This document shows, piece after piece, positions 1 through 10,467 of a stretch of DNA of 64,000 nt (the first letter of the stretch is position 1; each line of letters opens with the position of its first letter). The notes beneath the pieces were generated by a model. The model saw only the letters and a program-made list of their open reading frames with translations, was not told where the DNA came from and did not search any database. Position numbers and translations under genes: made by a program. Source of the DNA: Gymnopus androsaceus JB14 (taxonomy: Eukaryota; Basidiomycota; Agaricomycetes; Agaricales; Omphalotaceae); contig ML769496.1 of assembly GCA_009733575.1 (NCBI GenBank), positions 1-64,000 on the forward strand, in the 5' to 3' direction.

Positions 1-719
1 TCTGTCACTACAGGGGTTGTTCTTTCTACAGTTTCTCTTGAAGTTGGAGGCTTCAATCTAGGAGGCTTGACCATCTCTGGCGCTGAACAAGATTTCACCA
101 CTATCGCTCTCGTAGGGATTAGCTCTGGAACAGATTCCAACGGAAACAGCGTCAGCCAGACGACCTACTCAAGAGAGATCATCAACAGCGATGCTCTAGC
201 ATTCACCACGACGACAGACGGTGAAATAATTATTAATACACTCGTTCCTGGGACCTTGTATACAGAGATTGGTGAGTTTTATTTTTGAAAAGCAGAAAAG
301 CTCTGAACTCTCCCGTAGACACAATAGTCGAAAGTGCTTCTGGGTATTACATGTCAGGATCGCAATTTCTCGGCGGACCAGAGGAATACACAACCTGCTC
401 GCTCGCGTCTGATGGGACTGGAGGATGTTCATACGCTGATTTTTTCCTGGAGTCAACGACGAACGGAATTTCATCCGATACGGTCTCTCAAGGCCAGTTT
501 TCTGGTAGCGTGGTGGCGGCGACGGTTACGCTAGTGGATCAGGCTGTGGCTACCGGTAGTACAACAAGTGCTGGTACTGCTTCTGCAGCTACTAGTGGCA
601 CTGTATCTGGTAGTAATCCTGGAGCAGCGTCTAACGGCGGAGTATCGCAGAAGATAAATTTCTTGGGACTGGTTTATCTCCTAACCGCCCCTGTCATACT
701 CGTTTTCGGGGCCATATGA
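1..719 (+). CDS. Secreted Ser/Thr-rich GPI-type surface protein, 3' part
   Basis: The reading frame is open from base 1, so the gene starts before the window. Exons 1-271 and 319-719 join through a 47-bp GT-AG intron (272-318). The joined frame runs without stops, reading ..YTEI-D-TIVESASGYY... The visible protein has a beta-rich ectodomain with Cys pairs (TTCSLAS.., GGCSY). A Ser/Thr/Gly/Ala-rich linker of about 50 residues follows, and then a C-terminal hydrophobic stretch (LGLVYLLTAPVILVFGAI) right at the stop, which is the usual GPI-attachment layout. The same layout recurs in the gene at 31583-32319, and the two share a V-x-SASG(Y/F) segment followed by a Cys pair. The function is unknown; a cell-wall or surface role is inferred from the architecture only. 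Confidence 0.7.
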
Positions 720-1626
720 TTCCAACTTTTTAATTTTGGAAATAAGTGTAGGATTGAAGTCGATAATGGTTAAATCATCATTATTTTGTAGTGGTATGTG
801 TTATGAACCAGTGTCTAGTCAGGTGTAATGTTGCACTAAAGTCTTCACCTTCACTTCGAGGGGAGTATGACTGAGCTCAGAAAAACTATGACAATGAAAA
901 AATACAGAATATCAGTGGCAACTTCGTATGCGAGCTGAGATCAAGACTCAAGGATCGCATCCCGTACTTTCTTCAGTCGGATTAACAAACGCTCAATCTG
1001 TAGTCGCATTTTCGTGTTCGGAAAGGTTTTCTGAGACGCCAGAGAGGAAAGAGATCTGCAGTTTCATTGAATGCTGGGATGACATCGAAGCCGAGACTGA
1101 GTCCTGCGTCCGTCACTTTAGGATTCAAAAAGTAGTCAAATTTTGAGAGACAATCGGTGCATAGAAGAGGAGATTTGCGAGAGACATAAGATGCTGGCGA
1201 TTCCACATTTGTTGGAAGCTCAGAAAAGAGAATTGACGCTTAAGAAACTTTATCAAACATGTACAACATGAATACGTCACACCTTGGGTTAACACTTTAC
1301 TATCACCATCGAATCCAAATCGAATCCTTTCAGCATCGAAAGCTTTGCTTGTGAAACTCAGTGGACAGTGAACTAGAGGAACACGGGCTCTCTCAAAACT
1401 TAGTATCGCCAGGATTGGGGGCGATTTCTGGCTTGAATTATTTCCCAATTGTGGGTCGGTTGAGTCTTGCCTGCGGGCGACAATAATCATTTCAAGACTT
1501 ATAGGCATTGAATATCGATTATCCTGCGTCTTTCTCGTACGCAAAAATGGCAAGTACTTATCTCTTTCCTGCAATCGCCCGGTAACTAACAACCGATGTA
1601 CTTAGGCTACAATTATCCAAGACCCA
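720..1626. other. Intergenic region, no gene recognised
   Basis: No spliced or unspliced reading frame here resembles a known protein. Short ORFs on both strands (for example 1125-1592 minus) have no family motif. The part from about 1214 on is the left end of the tandem duplication, since a GAGAATTGACGCTTA stretch here recurs near 4562. Confidence 0.5.
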
Positions 1627-2213
1627 ATGTCAGCACCCGACCCTTCGACCCTTCCTGCAGACACTATCATGTTTGCAACTCGAATGTTTGATGCTGCCCG
1701 TGCTGGAGACCCCGATGGGTCCCTCGTTGCTGCTGTCGAAGCTGGGCTACCAGCTAATCTCACTAATCACCAAGGTTCGCTCGATACTCCATGGATGTTT
1801 CTTGATGTTTCAAGTTGACTTCTTCTTCCCAAGGTAATACCCTCCTAATGCTCTGTGCATATTCTTCTCCACCGGAAAACACCATTGCACTATCTCGTAC
1901 CCTTCTTGACCGCGGAGCAGATCCTAATCGATTAAATGATTCTGGCCAGTCTATCCTGGCCGGAGTCGTTTTCAAACGTATCGCTTCGCAGGTCCGAGAC
2001 GATCTTGTGCAACTTCTTCTCGAGCGGGATGCAGATCCACGGTTGGGTAAGCCGAATGCGATTGAGTGCACATTGATGTTTGTTAGAGATACCCCGGATG
2101 GTAATGGTGAGGGGATGGGGAGAGATACATTGTTGGAATTGTTTGGTGCGACGGAGGATGACAAGAAGAGAATGGAGAGTGAGGGAGTGCGTGTGCCCAT
2201 TCCGGGACATTAA
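1627..2213 (+). CDS. Small ankyrin-repeat protein
   Basis: Two exons, 1627-1774 and 1834-2213, with a 59-bp intron give 175 residues. The N-terminal helix pair (TIMFATRMFDAARAGDPDG) leads into ankyrin repeats with the usual LLDRGADPN and LLLERDADPR signatures. The protein belongs to a widespread family of single-domain ankyrin proteins of about 160-180 residues, whose members act as binding scaffolds with no known enzyme activity. The start is the ATG at 1627, which aligns with TTG at 4651 in the broken second copy. It sits upstream of the secreted peroxygenase on the same strand; whether the two are functionally linked is not shown by the sequence, only that they were duplicated together. 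Confidence 0.8.
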
Positions 2214-2854
2214 TGCTCCATTACTTTGTATATGGAAAGAAATCTGATTTCCACTTGAGCTCCTGGTCGTTTTTTCTTTCTTTTTATTTCCTTGCTGTCC
2301 AAGGCATACGTAGATCGCTTCCTCTTCTCGACTATGCGGTTGGAGCCAATTTGAATCACCCTCTCCCCGTACTGGCCTCTTCATCCTTCCGATTCTACCC
2401 TCCAATTCAGTCGCAGCCTTTTTCCTCAAAGTGTGATGACGGTCATCCATCCAATATACTTTGCGCGATTTTTGCTTTTCTTCCTTGCGGTTCCGGGTCT
2501 AAAGGGAAGTAATTTTGTCCTTACTTGATTCAGGACTTGCTCTTGTGGAAGCCCCTACCTGACCGTCACGTCGAATTAGCTTGAAAGGCACCTGAAGCTG
2601 CATGTTGTGGCGTAGCGCGCACCAGTACTACGAGGCCCTCAACTCCACCCAGTTCAACGGCAATTCTAGTCCCCGACCCAGTTCGCCTTCAAACCCTGCG
2701 CGCGCGGCCAAGATTTGAGGGGGATCTAGGAAAATCACCAACTGTCACGGTGATTCTTTCCTCTCTTGCTCTACCGAGTTACTCATAGTCATAGAGGACT
2801 CTTTCTGGTCCGATTACTACCTGCTTCCGATTAGCTCATTCTGAAATCAAAGCG

Positions 2855-2860
2855 TATAAA
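2855..2860 (+). promoter_or_regulatory. TATA box of peroxygenase copy 1
   Basis: TATAAA lies about 60 bp before a 5'-UTR GT-AG intron (2916-2969) that ends 9 bp before the ATG at 2979. The same arrangement is present before copy 2 (5833-5838), so box, leader and UTR intron are conserved. Confidence 0.65.
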
Positions 2861-2978
2861 GGCGCTATGGATCTGCGAGCTTTTTCCCTCATCTCGCCTC
2901 ACTATCAAGCCTCAGGTATGCATAGTCTCTTATTTGAACCCTGTTTCTGCCGCTAAAGCTTGTCACCAGTCCAACGCC

Positions 2979-4463
2979 ATGAGGATCCTCCTTGAGCTCA
3001 TGTTCTTCCTCTTTCTCTTCGGATATGTGAATGCTCTGTGTCCAATGGCAATGAAGATGCTCGCTGCACGCGGGCCGAATAATTCCTCACTTTCCGATGC
3101 ATATGCAAATGCGCATCCTCCAGATAAGCGAGCAGCTACTATTCCCTTTGATCCTGCTACACAGTATGTTTCGACAACTGGAGATTACGAGTTTGTTCCT
3201 CCTGGTGAAGGCGATCTTCGTGGTCCATGTCCTGGTCTAAACGCTATGGCGAATCAGTGAATCATGTCATCAAAACTTTCTTCCCCCCGGTACTCACTCG
3301 ACGCTTTTAGTGGCTACATTCCCCATAACGGTGTCGCAACCATCCAGCAATTTATCACCGGTACTTATCAAGGTAATGATATTCCATTCTCCCGCCGTCT
3401 GTGTACCAACGATTTTCTGGTAGTATTCGGCATGGGTTTTGATCTGGCCTTATTCCTCTCTCTATATGGTACTTTAATGGATGGCAGCGCGATCACCGGG
3501 TCCTTCTCTATCGGTGGAACGCCTCCACTAGGCGTCGGCTCTATCATCCCCCAGAATGGGCTGACTGGCTCGCACAACAATTACGAAGGGGACGCGTCGC
3601 CTACGAGAGGAGACTTGTATCAATAGTGAGCCGTTTCATGCGATTGGGATGCGTTATGCTTCACTTTGTTTCAGTGGTGACAACTATAGAGTTCAACTCT
3701 CTCAATTCCAACAGCTTTACGATCTAGACCCTACTAGATCCAACTACACCCTACCTCTCCTCACCGATTTTCGCCGTACACGATTCAGCCAATCCATTGC
3801 CAATAACCGATACTTTTGTAATGTCCCATTTGGTGTAGTCGCAGGGCCCGCCACGTATCTGTTCACCTTCCACTTCATGGCAAACCACAGCGCAGAATAC
3901 CCCCAAGGATTATTGGATGGTGAGATGCTCAAGTCATTCTTTTCGATTACAGGCCCTGATGAGAATTTAACTTATGTGAGTTTCTTGTCGGAACCTGCGC
4001 TACTTGTACTCAACTTCAAGTCATCCATATTTCTGACGATTTTTCTACTACTTAGATCGAAGGAAATGAACGCATTCCCAAAAACTGGTACAAAATCGGT
4101 TACGAATACGGGATAGTAGACTTCGAAGTGGATGCCGTTTCCATGAACCTTGCCAACCCGCAGTTTCTCTCTCTTGGCTGCAATACCGGCACGGTCAACA
4201 CATTCACAGCAATTAATGTGACCGACCTTACTAGTGGAGTGTACAGTGCGCAAACGTTACTAGAAGGCAATAATCTTGCATGCTTTATCCTTCAGCTTGT
4301 CGTTATGGTGCTCCCGACTCCCGTAGGTGTGCTGGCGGGATTCATCTCACAGTTGCTTGATACGGTGAATCCGATATTGAAGCAGTTCACCTGTCCTCAG
4401 TTACTGGAGATTAATGAGAGCGTGCTGGAACAGTTTCCTGGGTGGTTGGGTCCGGGAGCGTAG
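2979..4463 (+). CDS. Secreted heme-thiolate peroxygenase/chloroperoxidase-type enzyme, copy 1
   Basis: Five exons (2979-3256, 3311-3372, 3424-3625, 3675-3975, 4056-4463) give 416 residues. The N-terminus MRILLELMFFLFLFGYVNA is a signal peptide. Family hallmarks are the PCP motif (RGPCPGLNAMANHGYIPHNG), whose Cys is the expected heme-thiolate ligand, and YEGDASPTRGD, the acidic metal/heme-pocket motif of unspecific peroxygenases. An SAEYP segment further on may carry the distal acid-base Glu (inferred). The long C-terminal part (LGCNTGTVNTFT, QTLLEGNNLACF, FPGW) is typical of the roughly 400-residue agaricomycete branch of the peroxidase family 2. Such enzymes use H2O2 to oxygenate or halogenate organic substrates outside the cell. 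The His of MANH is created by the first splice junction, which supports the model. Confidence 0.88.
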
Positions 4464-4650
4464 TAGCGCTGCTGTTAATCAATCTGCATTCAGTCTACCA
4501 TCTGTACTACATAGATATGATCGTTCTTTTTGTACCCTTTCTTAATCTAACAGCTTAGGAAAGAGAATTGACGCTTAGAAGAAGTCATAACACTTTACTA
4601 ATACGCAATGATGGTAAGGACTTATCTATTCCCCGCAATCGCTCAGCGAC

Positions 4651-5222
4651 TTGTCAGCACCTGACCTTTCGACCCTTCCTGCAGACACTATCATACTATT
4701 TGCATCCCGAATCTTCGATGCTTCTCGTGCTGGGAACCCAGATGGGTCCCTGTCGAAGCTGGCCTACCAGCTAATCTTACTAATCACCAAGGTTCGCTCG
4801 ATACTCCCTGGATGCTTTCTTGATCTTTCAAGTTTACTGCTTCTTTCTAAGGTAACATCTCCTAATGCTCTGTGCATATTCTTCTCCACCGGAAAAGACC
4901 CTCGCACTGTCTCGCACCCTTCTCGACCGCGGAGCAGATCCTAATCGACTCTGGCCAGTCCATCTGGCCGGAGTCGTTTTCAAACGCATCGCTTCGCAGG
5001 TCGAGACGATCTGTTGCAGCTTCTCTCGAACGCGATGCATATCCACGGTTGAGCAAGTCGAATGCGATTGAGTGCACGTTGATGTTTGTTAAAGATACCG
5101 TCGGATGGTCAATGGTGAGAGGACTGGGAAGAGATATGTTGCTGACATTGTTTGGTGCGACGGAGGATGATCAAAAGAGGACGGAGAGCGAGGGAGTGCG
5201 TGTGCCTATTTCGGGTCATTAG
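4651..5222 (+). pseudogene. Broken second copy of the ankyrin gene
   Basis: This aligns base for base with 1627-2213 but cannot encode the protein. The start codon is TTG instead of ATG. Ten bases are missing after GGGTCCCT near 4750, the second exon has lost a base right after its splice site, and a further gap lies near 4945 where copy 1 has ATTAAATGATT. Short alternative-frame ORFs in this stretch are by-products. The 3' end (ATEDDQKRTESEGVRVPISGH) is still recognisable. Loss of this copy beside an intact peroxygenase suggests that only the enzyme gene is kept in unit B. Confidence 0.85.
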
Positions 5223-5832
5223 TGCTCGAATATTTGTATATGGAAAGAAATCTAACATCCACTGGAGCCTGATCGTTTTTGGCTTTTGCTTTCTTGCTGT
5301 CCAAGTTGCTCCAACTATGCAGTTGAAGCCAATCTGAATCCTCCTCTTCTCACGATCTTTCCTCTCCACTGTATATTGTATTCCTTCTCCTTCAGACTCT
5401 CTACTTCATTCGTTGGTCTATTGCTGTCAATGAGTCTGGCCATCACAGGCAAAGTGTGTGATGATCCATCCATCCCCTCTAGCTCGTCTCCTAAATGTAC
5501 TGGACGTGATTTTCGCTTGTCCTCCTTGAGGTTCCGGATCCAATGAAGGCTTGTCAGAGTAATTTTGTTGCGTACTTACCTGACAATGGTCGAACTGAAG
5601 TTGCATGCTGTGGCGTTTAGCGCGTACTGCTATTGCCGAAGCCGGACGCAATTCCATTCAACGGCGATTCTACCCAATTCGCCTCCGATGCGCCCCAAGA
5701 ATTGATATGAGGACGGGGATCTCGGACAAGGTGACGACCAGGTGACGATATGACATTTTCCATTTTGCATTCCTCCTCATAGAGGGTTCTTTCTTGTCCG
5801 ATTCTGATTAGCTCATTCTGAAAATCGAGTGG

Positions 5833-5838
5833 TATAAA
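5833..5838 (+). promoter_or_regulatory. TATA box of peroxygenase copy 2
   Basis: TATAAA lies in the same context as in copy 1: GCTATGGATCTGCGAGC follows it, then a 5'-UTR intron that ends just before the ATG at 5954. Confidence 0.65.
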
Positions 5839-5953
5839 GGTGCTATGGATCTGCGAGCTTTTTCCCTCATCTCGCCTCACTATCAAGCCTCAGGTATGCA
5901 TAGTTTCTTTTTCTGCTTTTTCTGTTATTGACGCTTGTCATCAGTCCAACGCC

Positions 5954-7432
5954 ATGAAGATCGCCTTTTTCCCCCTTCTCTTTGGATATGCGAACGCTCT
6001 GTGTCCAATGGCGATGAAGATGCTCGCTGCACGCGGTCTGAATAATGCCTCATTCTCCGATGCATATGCAAATGCGCATCCTAAGCGAGCCGCTACTATT
6101 CCTTTCGATCCTGCGACACAGTACGTTTCGACAACTGGAGTCCACGAGTTTGTTCCTCCTGGCGAAGGTGATCTTCGTGGTCCGTGTCCTGGTCTAAACG
6201 CAATGGCGAATCAGTGAGTGACAGTGAAATTTTCTTTCCGACCGGTATTCACCCAATTCTTTCAGTGGCTACATTCCCCACAACGGTGTCGCAACCATTG
6301 ACGAGTTTGTCGACGGCACTGATCAAGGTAATGACATTCCATTATCTCGCCGTTCTGCGTACCAATGATTCTTCCGGTAGTATTCGGCATGGGTTTTGAT
6401 CTGGCCTTATTCCTCTCTGTATATGGTACTGCAATGGATGGCGACTTGCTTACAGGGACCTTCTCCATCGGCGGGCCCACTGCAATCGGCGCTCTCCTCG
6501 GCGAAAATGGACTTACGGGTTCCCACAACAATTATGAAGCAGACGTGTCGCCCACGAGAGGAGACTTGTATCAATAGTGAGTCGTTCATGCGATTGGGAT
6601 GCGTATGCTGATCTTCGTATGCTGATCTTGTTCCAGCGGTAACAACTATCAAGTCCAACTCTCCCAATTTCAACAACTCTACGACCTAGACCCTACCAGA
6701 TCCAGCTACACTGTTGATCTCCTTACTGATTATCGCCGTACACGATTCCAACAATCCATCACCAACAACCCATACTTTTGCAACGGTCCCGTCAGTGGTA
6801 TAGCAGTCCAACCCGCCGCGTACCTGTTCATCTTCCACTTCATGGCAAACAAGAGCGCAGAATACCCTGAAGGATTATTGAATGGCGATGTGCTCAAGTC
6901 ATTCTATTCGATTACAGGCCCGGATGAGAATTTAGTTTATGTGAGTTTTTTTTTACTTCGGAACCTACATGTTCAACTTGCAAGTCGTCCTACATTTCTG
7001 ACAATTTTTATACTTTAGACCCCCGGAAATGAACGCATCCCCGACAACTGGTACAAAAACGCCATCGGTTTCGAATATGGGCTAGTACAATTTGTCGTCG
7101 ATCTCAATCTCATTGCCCTCGCCAACCCGCAGTTTCTCTCTATCGGCTGCAATACTGGTACGGTCAACACATTCACCCCAGTCGACGTGGCCGACATTAC
7201 TGGTGGAGTGTACAATGCGCAAACGTTACTAGAAGGCAATAATCTTGCATGCTTTGTCCTTGAACTCGTCGTTATGGCCCTCCCGACTCCTGTGGGCGCA
7301 CTGGTGGGATTAATCTCGCAGCTGCTTGATGCGGTGAATCCGATATTGGAGCAGTTCACCTGTCCGAAGTTGCTGGAGATTAATGAGAGTGTGCTGGAAC
7401 AGTTTCCTGGGTGGTCGGGTCCGGGGGCGTAG
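5954..7432 (+). CDS. Secreted heme-thiolate peroxygenase/chloroperoxidase-type enzyme, copy 2
   Basis: Five exons (5954-6213, 6266-6327, 6381-6576, 6637-6940, 7019-7432) give 411 residues, with splice phases identical to copy 1. A signal peptide (MKIAFFPLLFGYANA) and the PCP heme-ligand motif are intact. The metal-site motif reads YEADVSPTRGD, so the Gly of EGD is Ala here, and the following YGDNY of copy 1 is YGNNY. SAEYP and the Cys-rich C-terminal region are conserved. The frame is open throughout, and most differences from copy 1 are substitutions or in-frame indels, so the gene looks functional. The motif changes may alter the heme pocket. It is the downstream member of a tandem pair. 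Confidence 0.87.
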
Positions 7433-7719
7433 TAGTGCTGCTGAATGCTGTTCGGTTTACGACTCTGTACATACTGCATGATACATTGTTTATTTGTACC
7501 CTTTAGTTGTATCATACACACATTGAATATTTCATTGAGCAGTATCTACTACAATGATACAACATACAACTGGTACGAAGGTAGCAAACTATGATCGATA
7601 TAATATATGCACACAACATCGAATTATGTAGATAGTACAGATACAGCACGCAATGTAGAAGACCCAGACTATGAGCGTTCAGAGCGAGAGGGTCTGGACA
7701 GAAGGCGCCTTCGAACGAA

Positions 7720-9993
7720 TCATATCATGTCGCTCTTCTCGAGGTTATCCCGGATGATTCCGTCGTGCACTGTGAAAGGAACTGTCAGATGAAGTAGAAA
7801 GAAAAGAAATCGATTCGGAGCTCATCACTCACCTGCAACTACAAGTGCTGTCGTTGAACGGATGTCCTGCGAAACGAAAAAAACATGAGCATCGTGAATT
7901 TGAGCTTTAGATGTTTCCGCACTCACAATAGCGGAAGTTTCGTACGACATGAAGACACGCGGCTTTGGGGACAGTTTCTTCTGGGTTTACGCGATAAATA
8001 AGATACATACGCAAGGGAGGGGAGGGAACGGCACGAACATGATAGGTCTTAAATCTGTCTTTGAAGTCTGCGAGAAAAGGAAAATGTGAATTATACGATC
8101 GAATACAGAGCTATCCTCACATTTCGTAACACTCTGCACATCGTTTGGCAGATCGCCATAGCTTGGCACGTATTTTTGCACCCTGACTCCACTTTCCAGT
8201 GTACGTCGTAGGATATCCATCTATGAGATAGCATCAAATCGAACCGTCATATATCGAATGTCATTTTGTACAGACTTTGTTGAAAAAGAGGATGATATTG
8301 CAATTAGCGAGGAGGACGTTGGTGCAAATTTCTTTCCACAGCAGCAGTGAATCTTCCTGTAACACAGTGAGATACACTCTTCATGGCAAGGACGGAGAGT
8401 AGGACGTACAAGTCGGTTAACACGATGATCTTCTTCCAGCATCTGATTGAAAGCAAGAGGAACGAGAAACACTATCGCCTGGGCTAAAGAGGAGCGTCAT
8501 AATCAGTCTCGAATAATTCAGCTCCGTCTAGAAAACAAAGTTACAATCCTCGAAATAGGAAACCCAAGCATGCCGCTACAGTTAAGAATATATTTAGGAT
8601 TCACGTTGACCAGTCCCCGTTAAACACTCACAGCACTACGCATGCCGCTGACATCGGTTATATAGAATTCATTATGGACCCCCAAGGCAGCTTGACGTGC
8701 AAGTGTGTCAGTATTTTCTGTATCTTGAGACAGGAAGGATGTAACAACGTACCGGATTCAGCCACTAAGATGATGCTCCTCAACACCAACAGTTCTCACT
8801 CTGGCGCGGACGATATCGTCTGTTTGACGCTTTGTGTGTTAGACAGGAAAGTCAGAGAAGGAGGGTGCACTTGCAATCTGTCGGCTCATAAGAGGAGCAA
8901 GCTATCCGTTCAACGTCATCCAAGAAACTAAATCGTGAAGCATCAACAATAAGCTCGGGAAAGTTAAATGAAATCGTTACAATCCAGGCGTGTCCCTCAA
9001 GTGAACGTCACGCTCATCTAAAGCTTGCTGACATCCTCGTTTCGCCACAATGACATGATATCCTCCTTCGACGCCTCCAGCAACCGAGCAAAGTCATCCT
9101 TTATTGCGTTTTGAGCTGTCGTCAGGTCGGACTCTGAGTCGTAGGACCGACGCGAAGTGGAGTCCCGGAAACCGAGCTTGAATTTCCACTTACTCCCCGC
9201 TGGGACGCATATTTCTCGCGAGGAGCCCGAGCCCGAGTTGGAGAACAGAATTCTGTTAAGATCGTTTTCCATTGAGAATAAAGGTGAAAGGCCAAGGTGA
9301 ATCCTTCGAAGATTGCTCTTGTTGATGGAATTGGAGTAGGGTCCAGGGGATTGCGGAGGCGTAAGAGGAAGCTGCACGTCGGGATCGGTTTCGCTGAGGA
9401 CATTCAGTATTGATTTAATAGATCTGGTTTAAAACCCCGAAAGTAGTTGAGTAAAAGAGCAGCGAAGGAACTAATAGTGCGCACCCAATCAAGTTAAGCT
9501 GAATGATCGTCTTCCATACACCTCTCTCCTTCTGAAATTGTTGCGGTGTGAAGGCCAATTGGAAGTCTGCCAGTGTGTGTCATCAGATGTCGTCCGGACT
9601 CGGGTAGGGATTATGAGTGCCTACTTTTCAGAACAGCACTCTATACGAGTTGTAGAAGCCAGCTTAATGAAAGCACAGCTACGAGAGCAAACTGAAGAAC
9701 AAACCTTGCCCGATTCAGCCTGTCCTGAAAAATAAAATCAGACTAAAAGATAACATGAAAGATGACGATCCCGGCCTACCTAAAAGTAATATCTTGACTG
9801 CTTTTCTTCTTCTATCCAGCAACCTTTTCGTCTCTTGTAGACTCTCGTCGATTTGCCTAGAAACCCGCTGTGCGTCTTGTAGTGCTCGAGCTCGGCTTGC
9901 CCTTTCTTCCTCCGTTTCATTTGCAGGCGCTTTAAAGGTCACAATGAACGGGTTTTCGGACTCCATGTTGGGCCTGTTTGTTTGGCTTTCCAA
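7720..9993 (-). CDS. Heterotrimeric G-protein alpha subunit, divergent, with a frameshift
   Basis: I assembled sixteen exons: 9993-9780, 9724-9705, 9640-9625, 9566-9485, 9423-8981, 8927-8875, 8819-8753, 8690-8632, 8575-8545, 8483-8410, 8356-8276, 8220-8121, 8067-8039, 7980-7927, 7866-7833 and 7769-7720. Their products follow the G-alpha order: P-loop GQAESGKSAVLKNFQL, helical domain, switch I DIVRARVRTVGV, FLVPL and NRLEDSLLLWKEI, NKMD guanine-specificity motif, YVPSYGD, and a C-terminal IIRDNLEKSDMI. Exons of 16 and 20 nt encode the P-loop. Oddities: switch II reads DVSGMR instead of DVGGQR, so the catalytic Gln is missing. A one-base frameshift lies near 9030 between RNEDV and QQALDERD. A second frame break near 8777 can be bypassed by an alternative splice. 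Either the gene is a decaying member of the expanded agaricomycete G-alpha set, or there is an assembly error. An alternative start is the ATG at 9966. Confidence 0.75.
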
Positions 9994-10467
9994 TGTAATG
10001 GGTGAGAGATGACAAGGGGAAAAAAATCAATACGCGTCCACTTGTTATATGTAGTTCAGCCGAAAAAGCAGGGCTGATTTGATCACGGTCACCGTACCGA
10101 TAACAGCAATGTAGTCACCGTACTGTCAAGTATTTTTTATCAAACGCCTATAATACCGTCTCGGGAGGTGCTTCGAGAATTCAGATGTCGCGCGCGCGGA
10201 GAAGTGAGTGGGAGGTCGGGTAGGCTAAGGTCTAGCTCGGACGAACAATTTGAAATTGAGGATAACGTCAGAGGATAGACGTCGACGTCGACGGACGGTA
10301 TGTTCACTTCTATAAATGACAAGCCAAACGTCCGTTGCCATAGGTCAGGCTTTAGTACGAGTAGAGTCGGAAAAATTCATCGATCCTTATAATCCAGGCA
10401 TTAACACACAGTCACAGACGCATCAGGTAAGTAAGTAACCACAAGCTCCCACTCAACACTTTGCAGA
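9994..10467. other. Intergenic region between two minus-strand genes
   Basis: This holds the promoter side of the G-alpha gene and the 3' side of the acetamidase gene. I see no supported coding frame or RNA gene. GTCGACGTCGACG near 10280 is a short palindromic run. Confidence 0.4.

Larger units (their letters stand above)
1214..7500 (+). repeat. Tandem segmental duplication (ankyrin gene + peroxygenase gene, two copies)
   Basis: Unit A spans about 1214-4530 and unit B about 4555-7500. Both carry, in the same order and strand, a GAGAATTGACGCTTA stretch, a small ankyrin gene, a TATA box with the same 5' UTR and UTR intron, and a five-exon peroxygenase gene. All intron positions and phases of the peroxygenases are conserved. 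The boundaries are approximate because I aligned the units by eye. Confidence 0.85.

Noticed and set aside
1125..1592. 155-codon minus-strand ORF upstream of the ankyrin gene
   Set aside because: It has no recognisable motif and does not survive in the duplicated unit B.
1763..2450. Minus-strand ORFs of 145 and 172 codons
   Set aside because: They are antisense shadows of the ankyrin gene and its 3' flank.
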